Assembly (NCBI GenBank): GCA_964607025.1
Contig: CAZSIL010000006.1
Coordinates: 5,037 to 69,036 of the forward strand
DNA from: SIG565 sp964607025
Lineage (GTDB): Bacteria; Bacillota; Clostridia; Oscillospirales; Acutalibacteraceae
Reading direction: 5' to 3'
DNA length: 64,000 nt
A program made the position numbers and the translations under genes. Of this stretch, positions 17,778-26,848 are shown piece after piece. Under the pieces are notes generated by a model that was not told the origin of the DNA, ran no database searches, and saw only the letters and a program-made list of their open reading frames with translations. Position 1 is the first letter of the stretch, and every line of letters begins with the position of its first letter.

Positions 17778-18671
17778 CTATCGTTTTGGTACTATAAAAT
17801 CAATCGCTTTATTAATGTTTTTAATTTCTATCTTGTCTGTTCCTATAGCATGTTCGCCGTCAAGCGTCCAGTCGGTGCCACGGCTTCCAAGCACTGTTAT
17901 GCTGTCGGCTTTAAAAAACTTTATTTTTTTGTTATCAAATTTGCGGCGCAAAATACAATCAATAATTTCTTGCAATTCTAATAAATTATCGGGGTTTTCA
18001 ATCAGCAGTATTTCAAACAAACCGTCATCAAGGTGTATGTCGCTGATATCAAGTTTAATAACACCGCCCATTGAAACCGAATTTGAAATGGAGCCGAAAA
18101 TATAATCGCCTTCGATTGTTTTACCGCCGATTTTAAATTTAAGGTAAGACGGTTTTATAAGGGAAAGGGATTTGATACCTTCAAAAAAGTAAGCCGATTG
18201 CCCGATGGCATTTTTTACGCTTTGCGGGGCCGAATAAGAAGCCGATGTGAAAGCGCCAAAACAGGCGGTATAGGAAAAATATCGGTCGCCGAACAAACCT
18301 ATATCAAGCGGTTGAATCTTTCCATCCACAATATCCTGTGCAGCCGTTTTAGGTATATGTGATATTTTAAGTCCGCTTGACCACTCATTAAGCGTTCCCG
18401 ACGGTATATACCCGAGTTTGTAGCGGTTTTTATTTTGCATAAGTCCGTTGATAACTTCATTTAGTGTTCCGTCGCCCCCGCAACAAACGATGGTGTCGTA
18501 ATCCTCATCAAGATTTGCCGTAACGGTAGTAGCATCGCCCGAACAGGCGGTAGGGTAAACCGTAACCGAAAATCCTGCGCGGCTAAAAATATCAACTATT
18601 GCCATAAGTTCGTTTTTAATTTTTGCCCTGCCTGATTTAGGATTGGCAATTAAAAACATTTTCTTGTTCAT
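17778..18671 (-). CDS. Diacylglycerol/lipid kinase family protein (YegS/BmrU-like)
   Basis: The 297-aa protein has the DAGK catalytic domain: LIANPKSGRAK at the N-terminus and the ATP-binding CCGGDGTLNEVINGL (about residues 63-77), followed by a YegS-type beta-sandwich domain. Such enzymes phosphorylate diacylglycerol or related lipids, recycling it to phosphatidate. The exact lipid is not readable from sequence. It lies 4 nt after tsaD and 11 nt before mreB, in the same long transcript. Confidence 0.88.
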   Translation of the reverse strand: MNKKMFLIANPKSGRAKIKNELMAIVDIFSRAGFSVTVYPTACSGDATTVTANLDEDYDTIVCCGGDGTLNEVINGLMQNKNRYKLGYIPSGTLNEWSSGLKISHIPKTAAQDIVDGKIQPLDIGLFGDRYFSYTACFGAFTSASYSAPQSVKNAIGQSAYFFEGIKSLSLIKPSYLKFKIGGKTIEGDYIFGSISNSVSMGGVIKLDISDIHLDDGLFEILLIENPDNLLELQEIIDCILRRKFDNKKIKFFKADSITVLGSRGTDWTLDGEHAIGTDKIEIKNINKAIDFIVPKR

Positions 18672-18675
18672 CTTG

Positions 18676-19692
18676 TCACCTTAAATCTGTGTAATTAATC
18701 GGCAAGGTCGCCGTCGCATTAAGCGACATATCGGCTATGTTGCCGTTTTGGTATTCAAAAAATGCTTGTGCTCCTACCATCGCGGCATTGTCGCCGCAAA
18801 GAGATAGGGGTGGAAAAAAGAGCTCAAATTTCCGTTTTTTACACTCGGTTTCAAACACACGCCTGAGTTCAGAGTTTGCCGAAACGCCACCTGCCAAAAC
18901 AATTTTTTTATAACCTAATTTTTCTGCCGCCGAAAAAGTTTTTGCTTTGAGTATATCGCAAACCTTTTGTCTAAGAGTCGCAGCAAGTATCGGCACGTCA
19001 ACTTCTTCGCCCCTTTGTTTTGCATTGTGTATAGTATTAATAACGGCTGTTTTAAGTCCTGAAAAACTGAAATCAAATTCATTACCCGTCAGGTGTGGTG
19101 TTGGTAACGGATATTTTTCGGTATCGGGGGTGGTGGCTATTTTGTCAAGTGTTACGCCGCCGGGATAAGATAATCCCATCTGTCTTGCCGCTTTATCAAA
19201 GCACTCTCCCGCCGCATCGTCACGTGTGGCTCCGATTATATTAAATGTCGTATAATCGCTAACCTCTGCTAAGACCGTATTTCCGCCCGAAACCAACAGG
19301 CATAAAAACGGGGGTTCAAGTTCAGAGTGTGCAATATAATTTGCTGCTATATGTGAGCGCAAATGATGTACTGGAATAAGCGGAACACCAAGCGATAACG
19401 CCAGTCCCTTTGCAAAATTAACCCCTACAAGCAGCGCACCGATAAGCCCGGGAGCGTGAGTTACGGCTACAGCATCAATATCACTATAGGTGATACCAGC
19501 GTCCTTTACTGCCTTTTCCACAACTGCGCTTATATTTTCACTATGTCGTCGAGAAGCAATTTCGGGCACTACGCCGCCATACTTTTTGTGTTCTTCTATC
19601 TGAGTATTAACAACGTTTGATAAAACCGTTCTGCCCTCCACTACGGCGGCGGCTGTTTCATCGCACGAAGATTCAATACTTAAAATCTTCAT
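18676..19692 (-). CDS. tsaD: tRNA N6-adenosine threonylcarbamoyltransferase TsaD
   Basis: TsaD transfers the threonylcarbamoyl group to A37 of ANN-decoding tRNAs, forming t6A. The 338-aa product has the N-terminal SIESSCDETAAAVV, the metal-binding HLRSH (HxxxH) at about residues 107-111, and the ASKHA nucleotide fold with LLVSGGNTVL and a late Asp in LCGDNAAMVG. It starts 1 nt after the phosphatase-RimI fusion. tsaB and tsaE are not in the window. Confidence 0.96.
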   Translation of the reverse strand: MKILSIESSCDETAAAVVEGRTVLSNVVNTQIEEHKKYGGVVPEIASRRHSENISAVVEKAVKDAGITYSDIDAVAVTHAPGLIGALLVGVNFAKGLALSLGVPLIPVHHLRSHIAANYIAHSELEPPFLCLLVSGGNTVLAEVSDYTTFNIIGATRDDAAGECFDKAARQMGLSYPGGVTLDKIATTPDTEKYPLPTPHLTGNEFDFSFSGLKTAVINTIHNAKQRGEEVDVPILAATLRQKVCDILKAKTFSAAEKLGYKKIVLAGGVSANSELRRVFETECKKRKFELFFPPLSLCGDNAAMVGAQAFFEYQNGNIADMSLNATATLPINYTDLR

Positions 19693-19693
19693 C

Positions 19694-20524
19694 TTAAAAC
19701 CTCTTTGTTAAAATTAGGGCATCTTCGGTGGGATTTATATAAAAATTCTTTCTTTGCCCTTCTTTTTTAAATCCGTGTTTTTCATAAAGCTTTATAGCCG
19801 AAGTATTTGATATACGTACTTCAAGCGTTATAAAAGACAGTCCTTTTCGCCTTGCATAATTTTCGGTGTATGTAAGCAAGGCACTCGCAACACCGCGCTT
19901 TCTTAACTCAGGAAAAACCGCAACGTTTGTGATATAACCTTCATCAAGCACTGTATCTATGCCGATATATCCCGCTATTTCGCCGTTTGTTTCGGCTATA
20001 AAAAACGCTGTACCGCCTTTTGCCGAATCTATAAGCTGCTTTTCACTCCAAGGCGCCGAAAAGCAGATTTTTTCAAGGTCTGCAATATGAATAGCATCAT
20101 CGGTACTCATCTCGCTTTTCCTTAAAGTTATATCGGGGAAAAGTATATTAATTTCTTTTATAATTTCATCAAGACAGCGCCTGTATACTGTGATATCCTG
20201 CCCGAAGGGGTCAGAAATTCCGCGTCCTAATAAAAACAGTTTTTTGCTATCGGTAAACTTTTTAAGAAAATCAAGATGAGAATTACCCATACAATAGATT
20301 TTATCCGCCCAATCAAGCAAATCCTTAGTTAGCGGAACTGATATGTGTGAAGAAACGTCTATGCCTATCTCCCTCATTGCGACAACGCTGTTTTGGGAAA
20401 CGGCCGAGCCGTCAGCATAGATACCCGCACTTTTTACGCTTATATTTTTATTTTTATGTTTAAGATACCCTTCCGCCATAGGTGAGCGACAAGTGTTCCC
20501 CGTACAAACAAATAAAACATTCAT
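19694..20524 (-). CDS. Fusion: low-molecular-weight protein phosphatase + RimI-type acetyltransferase
   Basis: Residues 1 to about 130 form a complete LMW protein phosphatase of the YwlE type: the P-loop VCTGNTCRSPMAEG (Cys7, Arg13) and the general-acid motif ISDPFGQD. Residues from about 131 to 276 form a GNAT acetyltransferase of the RimI type: FSAPWSEKQL, ITNVAVFPELRKRGVASALL (acetyl-CoA loop) and SNTSAIKLYEKHGFKKEGQRKNFY. RimI acetylates ribosomal protein S18 in E. coli; YwlE removes phosphate from protein arginine. Both parts look active. No stop or frameshift separates them, and the gene sits 14 nt after polA and 1 nt before tsaD. Confidence 0.9.
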   Translation of the reverse strand: MNVLFVCTGNTCRSPMAEGYLKHKNKNISVKSAGIYADGSAVSQNSVVAMREIGIDVSSHISVPLTKDLLDWADKIYCMGNSHLDFLKKFTDSKKLFLLGRGISDPFGQDITVYRRCLDEIIKEINILFPDITLRKSEMSTDDAIHIADLEKICFSAPWSEKQLIDSAKGGTAFFIAETNGEIAGYIGIDTVLDEGYITNVAVFPELRKRGVASALLTYTENYARRKGLSFITLEVRISNTSAIKLYEKHGFKKEGQRKNFYINPTEDALILTKRF

Positions 20525-20538
20525 AATTTTCTTTTGCT

Positions 20539-23088
20539 TTATCCCTTCGCATCATACCACGTTTTGCCTGAAGCTGCATCAACCGATAGTTTAACCTGCA
20601 TTTTTGCCGATGCCGTCATTTCTTCTTCTAATACGCGGCAAACGTACGTTTTTATTTCTTCGCGGCACTCGACAATAAGTTCATCGTGCACCTGCAAAAT
20701 AAGTTTTGCATCTAATTCTTCACGTTTTAATCTATCACGAACACGCACCATTGCGATTTTTATGATATCGGCGGCAGTGCCTTGTATTGGGGCGTTACGT
20801 GCTGCGCGTTCTCCAAAAGAACGCAACATATGGTTGCTGGATGACAGTTCAGGCAGATATCTGCGTCTGCCGAAAAGCGTTGTAACGTATCCATCGTTTT
20901 TGGCATTTTCAATAACGTTTTGCATAAAAGCATCAACACCCGAATAAGCCGCAAGATACTGTTTGATATATTGGTCGGCTTCCTTTCGGGTAACACCTAT
21001 ATCTTTTGCAAGTGAGAACGCGCCGATACCGTAAACTATTCCGAAATTAACGGCCTTTGCACGAGAGCGCAGTACGGGTGTGACCATATCTATCGGTATA
21101 TTAAATGCTTTTGCGGCGGCAAGTGTGTGGAAGTCTTGCCCACTGTTCATTTCACTTATCATATTCTCATCGTTTGCCATGTGGGCTAGAACGCGCAACT
21201 CTATTTGAGAATAGTCGGCATCACACAGCGTATAGCCATCTTTCGCTATAAAAAATTTTCGAAGAAGCGCACCCTCGGGCGTTCTGACGGGTATATTTTG
21301 CAAATTCGGTTCAAGCGATGATATTCTTCCCGTTCGCGTTTCGGTCTGGTTAAAGGTTGAGTGTATTCTGCCGTCAATGCTTACTGCCGCGCAAAGTCCG
21401 TCGCAATATGTCGATTTTAACTTTGCAAGGCGGCGGTATTCAAGCAGTAAATTTATACTGGGGTGTACATCACGCAACCCTTCCAAAACCTCAGCATTTG
21501 TACTGTAACCACTCTTGGTTTTCTTGCCCGCGGGAAGCCCCAAATCTTCAAACAACGCTACGCCCAACTGTTTAGGCGAGTTAAGATTGAATTTATATCC
21601 CACAAGCGCATAGATTTCTTCTTCAAGCGCTACTATGCGATTTCCGAGTTCCTTTCCGTAATTCTCTATGCCTTGGTAGTCAATCAAAAATCCTTCGTTT
21701 TCCATTTCAGATAAGACTATGCTCAGCGGCAACTCTATATCATATAGAAGATTTAACTGATTTGTCCGTTCAAGCTCTTTGATTAATGCATCGCAAACGA
21801 CGGAGTGTGCAACTGCTGTTTCCAAAAATTCGTATGTGTCACCTAAAATTTCGGGTGGTGTAACGAAATATTCTTGCATAAGCCGTGGCACCGCATAAGA
21901 AGAAGCCGACGGATTTGCAAGATAAGCCGCAAGTAAACTGTCAAAAACTATATTTTTAGGTGAAATGCCGTTCTGCAAACAGTATTTGCAAAGGTTTTTA
22001 TTGTCGTAAACACGTTTTGCTATATTGGGATTTTCGAGAATAGATTTAATAAGCGAAAAGTCGTATTTAAAATCTAAATCGACAATTTCTTCGAGCGAAA
22101 CTATACCAAAACGGGTGCCTTCACAATAAATGTCGGCGGTGTTTTGAGCCGTAAACCTACCGGCATCAACAATTTTTATTCTCTTTTTAGATGTGTTGTC
22201 TTCAGTTATAACCGCGTCTGCCGATAAGCCCATGTTTTCAATGAGTTTAAAAAATTCAAGCCGCGCCATAAGGGATACGAGTTTCCCCGTTTCGCGCTCA
22301 CGTGGTGCGTATTCCGAAATTTCCTTAATATCGGGTACCTCTCTAAAAATAGTGCCAAGGTCCCTACTTAAAAATGCCATATCGCGACCTGCCGCTAATT
22401 TTCCCCGCACCGAATCTTTAATATCCAGTGTGTCAAGATTTTCATATATAAAATCTATGTTTTCAAAATTTTTGATAAGTTCCGTAGCCGTTTTTTCACC
22501 AACACCCGCAACACCAGGGATATTATCGGAACTGTCTCCCATAAGAGCTTTGAGCTCAATTAGTTGTTTAGGGGATATGCCATATTTATCTTTTACGGCG
22601 ACGGGGGTATAATCGGTAAGTTCAGGGTGTCCGCCTTTTGTGGCGGTCAGCAAAACTCGGGTGTTTTCGGACACTAACTGTAAAGAGTCGCGGTCACCCG
22701 TTGCGATAACGCACTCGTTATTTGTCTGCTCGGCTTTAAGAGATAGTGTGCCTAAAATATCATCGGCTTCGTACCCCGCTTTTTCGATACAGTGGTATCC
22801 CATGAGCGTCAACCACTCTTTAAGCAATGGCATTTGAGAGCGAAGTTCCTCTGGCATACCTTTTCTACCCGATTTATACTCGGTGTATTTCTCGTGGCGG
22901 AAGGTCGGATGATGCACGTCAAAAGCCACCGCGACGGCGTCGGGGTGTTCTTTTTCTATCAGTCGGTTAAGTATATTAATAAAACCGTAGATACCATTTG
23001 TATATTGCCCGTCTTTTGTTGTTAAGAGCTTTATTCCGTAAAAAGCGCGGTTCACTATACTGTTTCCGTCAAGAGCCAAAAGTTTCAT
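20539..23088 (-). CDS. polA: DNA polymerase I
   Basis: The 849-aa polymerase fills gaps and removes RNA primers. The N-terminal 5' nuclease domain (about 1-290) is intact, with LALDGNSIVNRAFYG and VATGDRDSLQLV. The middle 3'-5' exonuclease domain (about 300-470) is shortened and lacks the DxE motif, as in other Firmicutes, so proofreading is probably absent. The polymerase domain has motif A (DADYSQIELRVLAHM), motif B (RSRAKAVNFGIVYG) and motif C (QVHDELIVE). It heads the long minus-strand run ending with the PBP2 gene. Confidence 0.96.
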   Translation of the reverse strand: MKLLALDGNSIVNRAFYGIKLLTTKDGQYTNGIYGFINILNRLIEKEHPDAVAVAFDVHHPTFRHEKYTEYKSGRKGMPEELRSQMPLLKEWLTLMGYHCIEKAGYEADDILGTLSLKAEQTNNECVIATGDRDSLQLVSENTRVLLTATKGGHPELTDYTPVAVKDKYGISPKQLIELKALMGDSSDNIPGVAGVGEKTATELIKNFENIDFIYENLDTLDIKDSVRGKLAAGRDMAFLSRDLGTIFREVPDIKEISEYAPRERETGKLVSLMARLEFFKLIENMGLSADAVITEDNTSKKRIKIVDAGRFTAQNTADIYCEGTRFGIVSLEEIVDLDFKYDFSLIKSILENPNIAKRVYDNKNLCKYCLQNGISPKNIVFDSLLAAYLANPSASSYAVPRLMQEYFVTPPEILGDTYEFLETAVAHSVVCDALIKELERTNQLNLLYDIELPLSIVLSEMENEGFLIDYQGIENYGKELGNRIVALEEEIYALVGYKFNLNSPKQLGVALFEDLGLPAGKKTKSGYSTNAEVLEGLRDVHPSINLLLEYRRLAKLKSTYCDGLCAAVSIDGRIHSTFNQTETRTGRISSLEPNLQNIPVRTPEGALLRKFFIAKDGYTLCDADYSQIELRVLAHMANDENMISEMNSGQDFHTLAAAKAFNIPIDMVTPVLRSRAKAVNFGIVYGIGAFSLAKDIGVTRKEADQYIKQYLAAYSGVDAFMQNVIENAKNDGYVTTLFGRRRYLPELSSSNHMLRSFGERAARNAPIQGTAADIIKIAMVRVRDRLKREELDAKLILQVHDELIVECREEIKTYVCRVLEEEMTASAKMQVKLSVDAASGKTWYDAKG

Positions 23089-23129
23089 ACTTTTCTCCCA
23101 AAAAAATAATATATATTTATACAGAATAT

Positions 23130-23158
23130 ATTATAACAACAAATTACCGATTTGTCAC
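23130..23158 (-). promoter_or_regulatory. Promoter of polA and the downstream run
   Basis: On the minus strand GTGACA (23153-23158), 17 nt and TATAAT (23130-23135), about 40 nt upstream of the polA ATG, which has a GGGAG ribosome site. Confidence 0.65.
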
Positions 23159-23175
23159 CATATTATTTAAAAAAA

Positions 23176-23204
23176 TTGACAAGTTAAATATATAATTATA
23201 TAAT
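23176..23204 (+). promoter_or_regulatory. Promoter of dusB, predicting a leaderless mRNA
   Basis: TTGACA (23176-23181), exactly 17 nt and TATAAT (23199-23204): a perfect-consensus promoter. A start site 7 nt downstream falls on the A of the dusB ATG at 23211, and no ribosome-binding site is visible upstream. Confidence 0.7.
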
Positions 23205-23210
23205 TGGCTT

Positions 23211-24182
23211 ATGAAAATAGGAAATATTGAAATTACGGGTTATGCCGCGTTAGCCCCTATGGCGGGTGTAGCAGACAGGGCTATGCGGGAAATATGCAGA
23301 AGTTTCGGAGCCGCTTATACAGTCGGAGAACTCACAAGCAGTAAGGGTGTGAGCTTGGGTGACAAAAAGTCGGGCTCTTATCTTTCGTGCCACACAGCAG
23401 AAAAGCCGATGGCATCGCAACTTTTCGGCAGTGAACCGTCAGTTATGGCAGAAGCCGCTAAAATAGCCGTAACCCATAACCCCACGTTTTTAGATATCAA
23501 TATGGGCTGTCCTGCGCCCAAAGTAGCAGGTAACGGCGGCGGCAGTGCACTGCTTCGCGAACCCGTTTTAGCCGAAAAAATAATAGCGGCGGTGGTAAAC
23601 GCCGTAGAAATCCCCGTAACCGTAAAAATCAGAACGGGTTGGGATAGTGACAGCATAAATGCCGTAGAAATTGCTAAAAGAGCCGAAGCGGCAGGCGCTG
23701 CGGCTATAACGGTACACGGCAGAACAAGGCAGCAGATGTATGCGCCGGGGATTGATTATAAAACCATAGCCGCCGTAAAACGAGCCGTTAATATCCCCGT
23801 TGTTGCAAACGGAGACGTGCGCGACGGCGAGAGCGCAAAATATATGTATGAAAGTACAGGCGCCGATTTTGTCATGGTCGGCAGGGCGGCTATGGGCAAC
23901 CCGTTCGTGTTTGAGCAGATAAACGCCTATATGCAAAAAGGCATAATACTCCCCGAACCGACGATTGATGAACGTTTGTCGGTAATGAAAAAGCATATTG
24001 AATTGATGATGAAGTATAAGAACGAACACACCGCGCTTATGGAATCGCGTAAACATACCGCGTGGTATATAAAGGGTATACGGGGCGCGGCAAAAATCCG
24101 CAAAATGTGCGGCGAAATCGAAACTGCGGCGGATATTGCACGTATTGCAGAAATGATACTTGCCGAAAACCAAAATGTGTGA
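23211..24182 (+). CDS. dusB: tRNA-dihydrouridine synthase (DusB-type)
   Basis: This FMN enzyme reduces uridine to dihydrouridine in tRNA. The 323-aa barrel has YAALAPMAGVADRAMREICR at the start, DINMGCPAPKVAGNGGGSAL around the catalytic Cys, VKIRTGWD, and ITVHGRTRQQMYAPGIDY. The ATG at 23211 gives the expected N-terminus but has no Shine-Dalgarno sequence, and the promoter spacing predicts transcription starting on it. It is divergent from polA and followed by yebC. Confidence 0.95.
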   Translation: MKIGNIEITGYAALAPMAGVADRAMREICRSFGAAYTVGELTSSKGVSLGDKKSGSYLSCHTAEKPMASQLFGSEPSVMAEAAKIAVTHNPTFLDINMGCPAPKVAGNGGGSALLREPVLAEKIIAAVVNAVEIPVTVKIRTGWDSDSINAVEIAKRAEAAGAAAITVHGRTRQQMYAPGIDYKTIAAVKRAVNIPVVANGDVRDGESAKYMYESTGADFVMVGRAAMGNPFVFEQINAYMQKGIILPEPTIDERLSVMKKHIELMMKYKNEHTALMESRKHTAWYIKGIRGAAKIRKMCGEIETAADIARIAEMILAENQNV

Positions 24183-24225
24183 TAAAATAACTAAGTTAAA
24201 TTATCGCGGAAGGAAGCGTAAATAA

Positions 24226-24954
24226 ATGTCAGGACATTCCAAATGGAACAATATTAAACGTAAAAAAGAAAAAACCGATGCCGCAAAGGCAAAAATTTTC
24301 ACAAAAATGGGCAGAGAAATTGCCGTTATAGTAAAACAGGGCGGACCAAACCCTGCCGAAAACAGCAAATTAAAAGATGCTATCGCAAAGGCCAAGGCGG
24401 CAAACGTGCCTAACGATAACATCGAAAGAATTATCAAAAAAGCGGCAGGCGACAGTGACGCTACCAACTACGAAGAGTTGGTGTATGAAGGTTACGGACC
24501 GAACGGTGTTGCCGTTATAGTTGAAACCCTTACCGATAACCGCAACAGAACTGCGGGGGAAATGCGCCACTATTTCGATAAATGCGGAGGAAATCTCGGT
24601 CAATCGGGCTCAGTTATGTTTATGTTTGACCGCCGCGGTCAGATAGTTATTGAAGCCGAAGGACTCGATGAAGATACCGTTATGGAAGATGCACTCGAAT
24701 CAGGTGCTTCAGATTTTGATTTTGACGGCGACGTATTCACGATTGACACAGAGCCCAACGATATGGGTGCTGTGCGCGATGCGCTTGAAGAAAAGGGATA
24801 TAAGTTCTTATCTGCCGAGGTTGCCTACGTTCCGCAAACTTTAACCGCTTTGGATGAAGAATCGGCGGCAAAAATGGAAAAACTCATCGATTTACTCGAA
24901 GAAAATGATGACGTTCAGGAAATCTGGCATAACTGGGATATGCCCGAAGAATAA
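24226..24954 (+). CDS. yebC: YebC/PmpR family protein
   Basis: The 242-aa protein begins with the family signature SGHSKWNNIKRKKEKTDAAKAKIF and contains GYGPNGVAVIVETLTDNRNRT. The family was long described as transcriptional regulators; more recent work, as I understand it, implicates members in translation of proline-rich sequences. It starts 43 nt after dusB with GGAAGG upstream and is ended by a strong terminator. Confidence 0.95.
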   Translation: MSGHSKWNNIKRKKEKTDAAKAKIFTKMGREIAVIVKQGGPNPAENSKLKDAIAKAKAANVPNDNIERIIKKAAGDSDATNYEELVYEGYGPNGVAVIVETLTDNRNRTAGEMRHYFDKCGGNLGQSGSVMFMFDRRGQIVIEAEGLDEDTVMEDALESGASDFDFDGDVFTIDTEPNDMGAVRDALEEKGYKFLSAEVAYVPQTLTALDEESAAKMEKLIDLLEENDDVQEIWHNWDMPEE

Positions 24955-24969
24955 TATATAGTAAATCAT

Positions 24970-24998
24970 CCCGACAAGCCAACTTGTCGGGATTTTTT
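24970..24998 (+). terminator. Terminator after yebC
   Basis: A 9-bp stem (CCCGACAAG / CTTGTCGGG) with a 4-nt loop is followed by six T on the plus strand. Confidence 0.9.
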
Positions 24999-25010
24999 AA
25001 AGGAGAACTA

Positions 25011-25688
25011 ATGAAATCCAGAAAATACGCAAAAACAGTAAAACTAATTGGCATAATATTGCTTATATCGCTAGTTTTATCGGCAGTTTATTCTCTTTTA
25101 CGGCTGATAGCCGCGCCCACAGAAATTTTACAGGGTGCGCCTTATCAAAAGGTGAAAAGCGATTATCTTCTAATATTAACACAATGCCTTTTAGGGCTTT
25201 TGGTTATGATGTTACCCTCCTTCGTTTCAAAAAAATGGAAAATAGTCGTTCCAAACACAATAGTTATACTTTATTACGTGTTCCTTTATTGCGCTATTTA
25301 TCTTGGCGAAGTAAGAAACTTTTATCATCTTATTCCGTTTTGGGACGATATTCTTCATGCTTTTTCGGGAGCAATGCTCGGAGCCCTCGGCTTTATTCTT
25401 GTCGATTTGCTAAATAAGAACAAAAAAGTAAGCGTTAGCTTAAGTCCGTTCTTTATATCTATGTTTGCTTTTTGTTTTGCCGTGTCGCTCGGTGCAATAT
25501 GGGAAATCTATGAATTCTCACTTGATTGGATATTAGGTCTTAATATGCAAAAGCACACCTATTCTGGTAAAGCACTCGTAGGCAATGCGGCACTGTTTGA
25601 TACAATGAAAGATATCATAATTGATACCGCGGCGGCTTTTGTAGTTTCGGTGGTCGGCTACTTTTCAAACAAAAAATCACCCGATTAA
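25011..25688 (+). CDS. Membrane protein, DUF2238/YjdF-like
   Basis: The 225-aa protein has about five to six hydrophobic segments and the segment FWDDILHAFSGAMLGALGF, resembling the DUF2238 (YjdF) membrane family. I know of no defined function. The ATG at 25011 sits after AAAGGAG; an earlier in-frame ATG (24984) lies inside the yebC terminator and is rejected. The stop codon is inside its own terminator stem. It appears to be a single-gene transcript. Confidence 0.75.
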   Translation: MKSRKYAKTVKLIGIILLISLVLSAVYSLLRLIAAPTEILQGAPYQKVKSDYLLILTQCLLGLLVMMLPSFVSKKWKIVVPNTIVILYYVFLYCAIYLGEVRNFYHLIPFWDDILHAFSGAMLGALGFILVDLLNKNKKVSVSLSPFFISMFAFCFAVSLGAIWEIYEFSLDWILGLNMQKHTYSGKALVGNAALFDTMKDIIIDTAAAFVVSVVGYFSNKKSPD

Positions 25689-25704
25689 ATTGGGTGATTT
25701 TTTT
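25675..25704 (+). terminator. Terminator overlapping a stop codon
   Basis: The stem AATCACCC / GGGTGATT with its T run includes the last codons and stop of the preceding membrane-protein gene. Confidence 0.8.
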
Positions 25705-25754
25705 ATAAATTCTATTATATCCTTCTACATTTCTTAAACCACAAAAACTGGGCA

Positions 25755-26813
25755 TTAAAGAATTATTAATTCTTTAGGGCTCTTTGTAATATTTTCACAA
25801 CCATCATCTGTTACGATGACCATATCTTCTATTCTGACACCGAATTTATTTTCTAAATATATTCCCGGTTCAACCGTTATTACCGTGTTTTTCTCCAAAA
25901 CAGTAGTATCGCGAGTGTTAAACGCAGGGAGTTCGTGTATTTGGATGCCTACCGAGTGGCCGAGCCCATGACCGAAACTGCCCGGATATTCTTTTTCTAT
26001 TATGTCGCGCGCTATTTTGTCAACATCACAGCAAACTACACCTGCCCTAATTTTTTTCAGTGCCGCCTTCTGCGCTGTAAGCACAGTGTTATAAACGTTT
26101 TTTTGCTCGTCACTTACATTTCCAACCGCCACCGTTCTTGTCATATCACTGCGGTATCCACCTATAACCGCGCCGAAATCCATAGTCACAAAATCGCCTT
26201 TTTCGATTCGCTTGTCGGTAGGAACACCATGCGGCAAAGAACTGTTTTTGCCCGAAACTACAACAAAATCAAAGGATACGCCATCGCTACCGTTTTTGCG
26301 CATAAAAAACTCCATATCGAGCATTATGTCCTTCTCGGTTCGACCTGACGCTATACGCGGTAAAATATAATTAAACGTTTCATCAGTGAGTTTCTGTGCG
26401 CTTTTTATGAGCGCTATTTCTTTGTCACTTTTAATGATACGCATATCGGTAAGCTTTTTGGAAATTATACCCGAATTTGAAATTTCGGCATTAAGATTTT
26501 GCTTTAAAATAAAGAATTTGTACACACTTACAAAATCGGTTTCGATAAGAATTTCGGTAATACCGCCAACCTTTAACATTTCATTAATTTGCCCGTATAA
26601 ATTTTTGCTATCCAAAACGCGTATAGCGGATGCTTTTTTTGCCGCTTCGAGATAGCGGAAATCGGTAAAAAACACCGCATCGTTTTTAGTTATCAGCACA
26701 GCCCCCGAATCATTGTTAAAACCGCTTAAATAAAAGCGGTTGGCTTGGGAAAAAATCAGCGCCGCCGCGGTGCCGCTTAGCGTTTCTTGTATTTTTTTAA
26801 CCGATTCGTTCAT
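25755..26813 (-). CDS. Xaa-Pro aminopeptidase/dipeptidase, M24B
   Basis: This 352-aa metallopeptidase removes N-terminal residues before proline or splits Xaa-Pro dipeptides; length and sequence cannot settle which. An N-terminal creatinase-like domain precedes the pita-bread domain with metal ligands in MDFGAVIGGYRSDMTRTV (two Asp), GHGLGHSVGIQIHE (His), and EPGIYLENKFGVRIEDM (two Glu). The ATG at 26813 follows AGGTGA. It is divergent from a second peptidase gene, separated by only about 35 nt. Confidence 0.92.
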   Translation of the reverse strand: MNESVKKIQETLSGTAAALIFSQANRFYLSGFNNDSGAVLITKNDAVFFTDFRYLEAAKKASAIRVLDSKNLYGQINEMLKVGGITEILIETDFVSVYKFFILKQNLNAEISNSGIISKKLTDMRIIKSDKEIALIKSAQKLTDETFNYILPRIASGRTEKDIMLDMEFFMRKNGSDGVSFDFVVVSGKNSSLPHGVPTDKRIEKGDFVTMDFGAVIGGYRSDMTRTVAVGNVSDEQKNVYNTVLTAQKAALKKIRAGVVCCDVDKIARDIIEKEYPGSFGHGLGHSVGIQIHELPAFNTRDTTVLEKNTVITVEPGIYLENKFGVRIEDMVIVTDDGCENITKSPKELIIL

Positions 26814-26848
26814 ATTATTATCACCTATTAAAATTTTTGGGGGATTTT

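Noticed and set aside
23568..24173. 201-aa minus-strand frame opposite dusB
   Set aside because: Antisense shadow of the dusB barrel; no ribosome site or recognisable domain.
24984..25010. Upstream start of the DUF2238-like gene
   Set aside because: It lies within the yebC terminator; the ATG at 25011 has the ribosome site.
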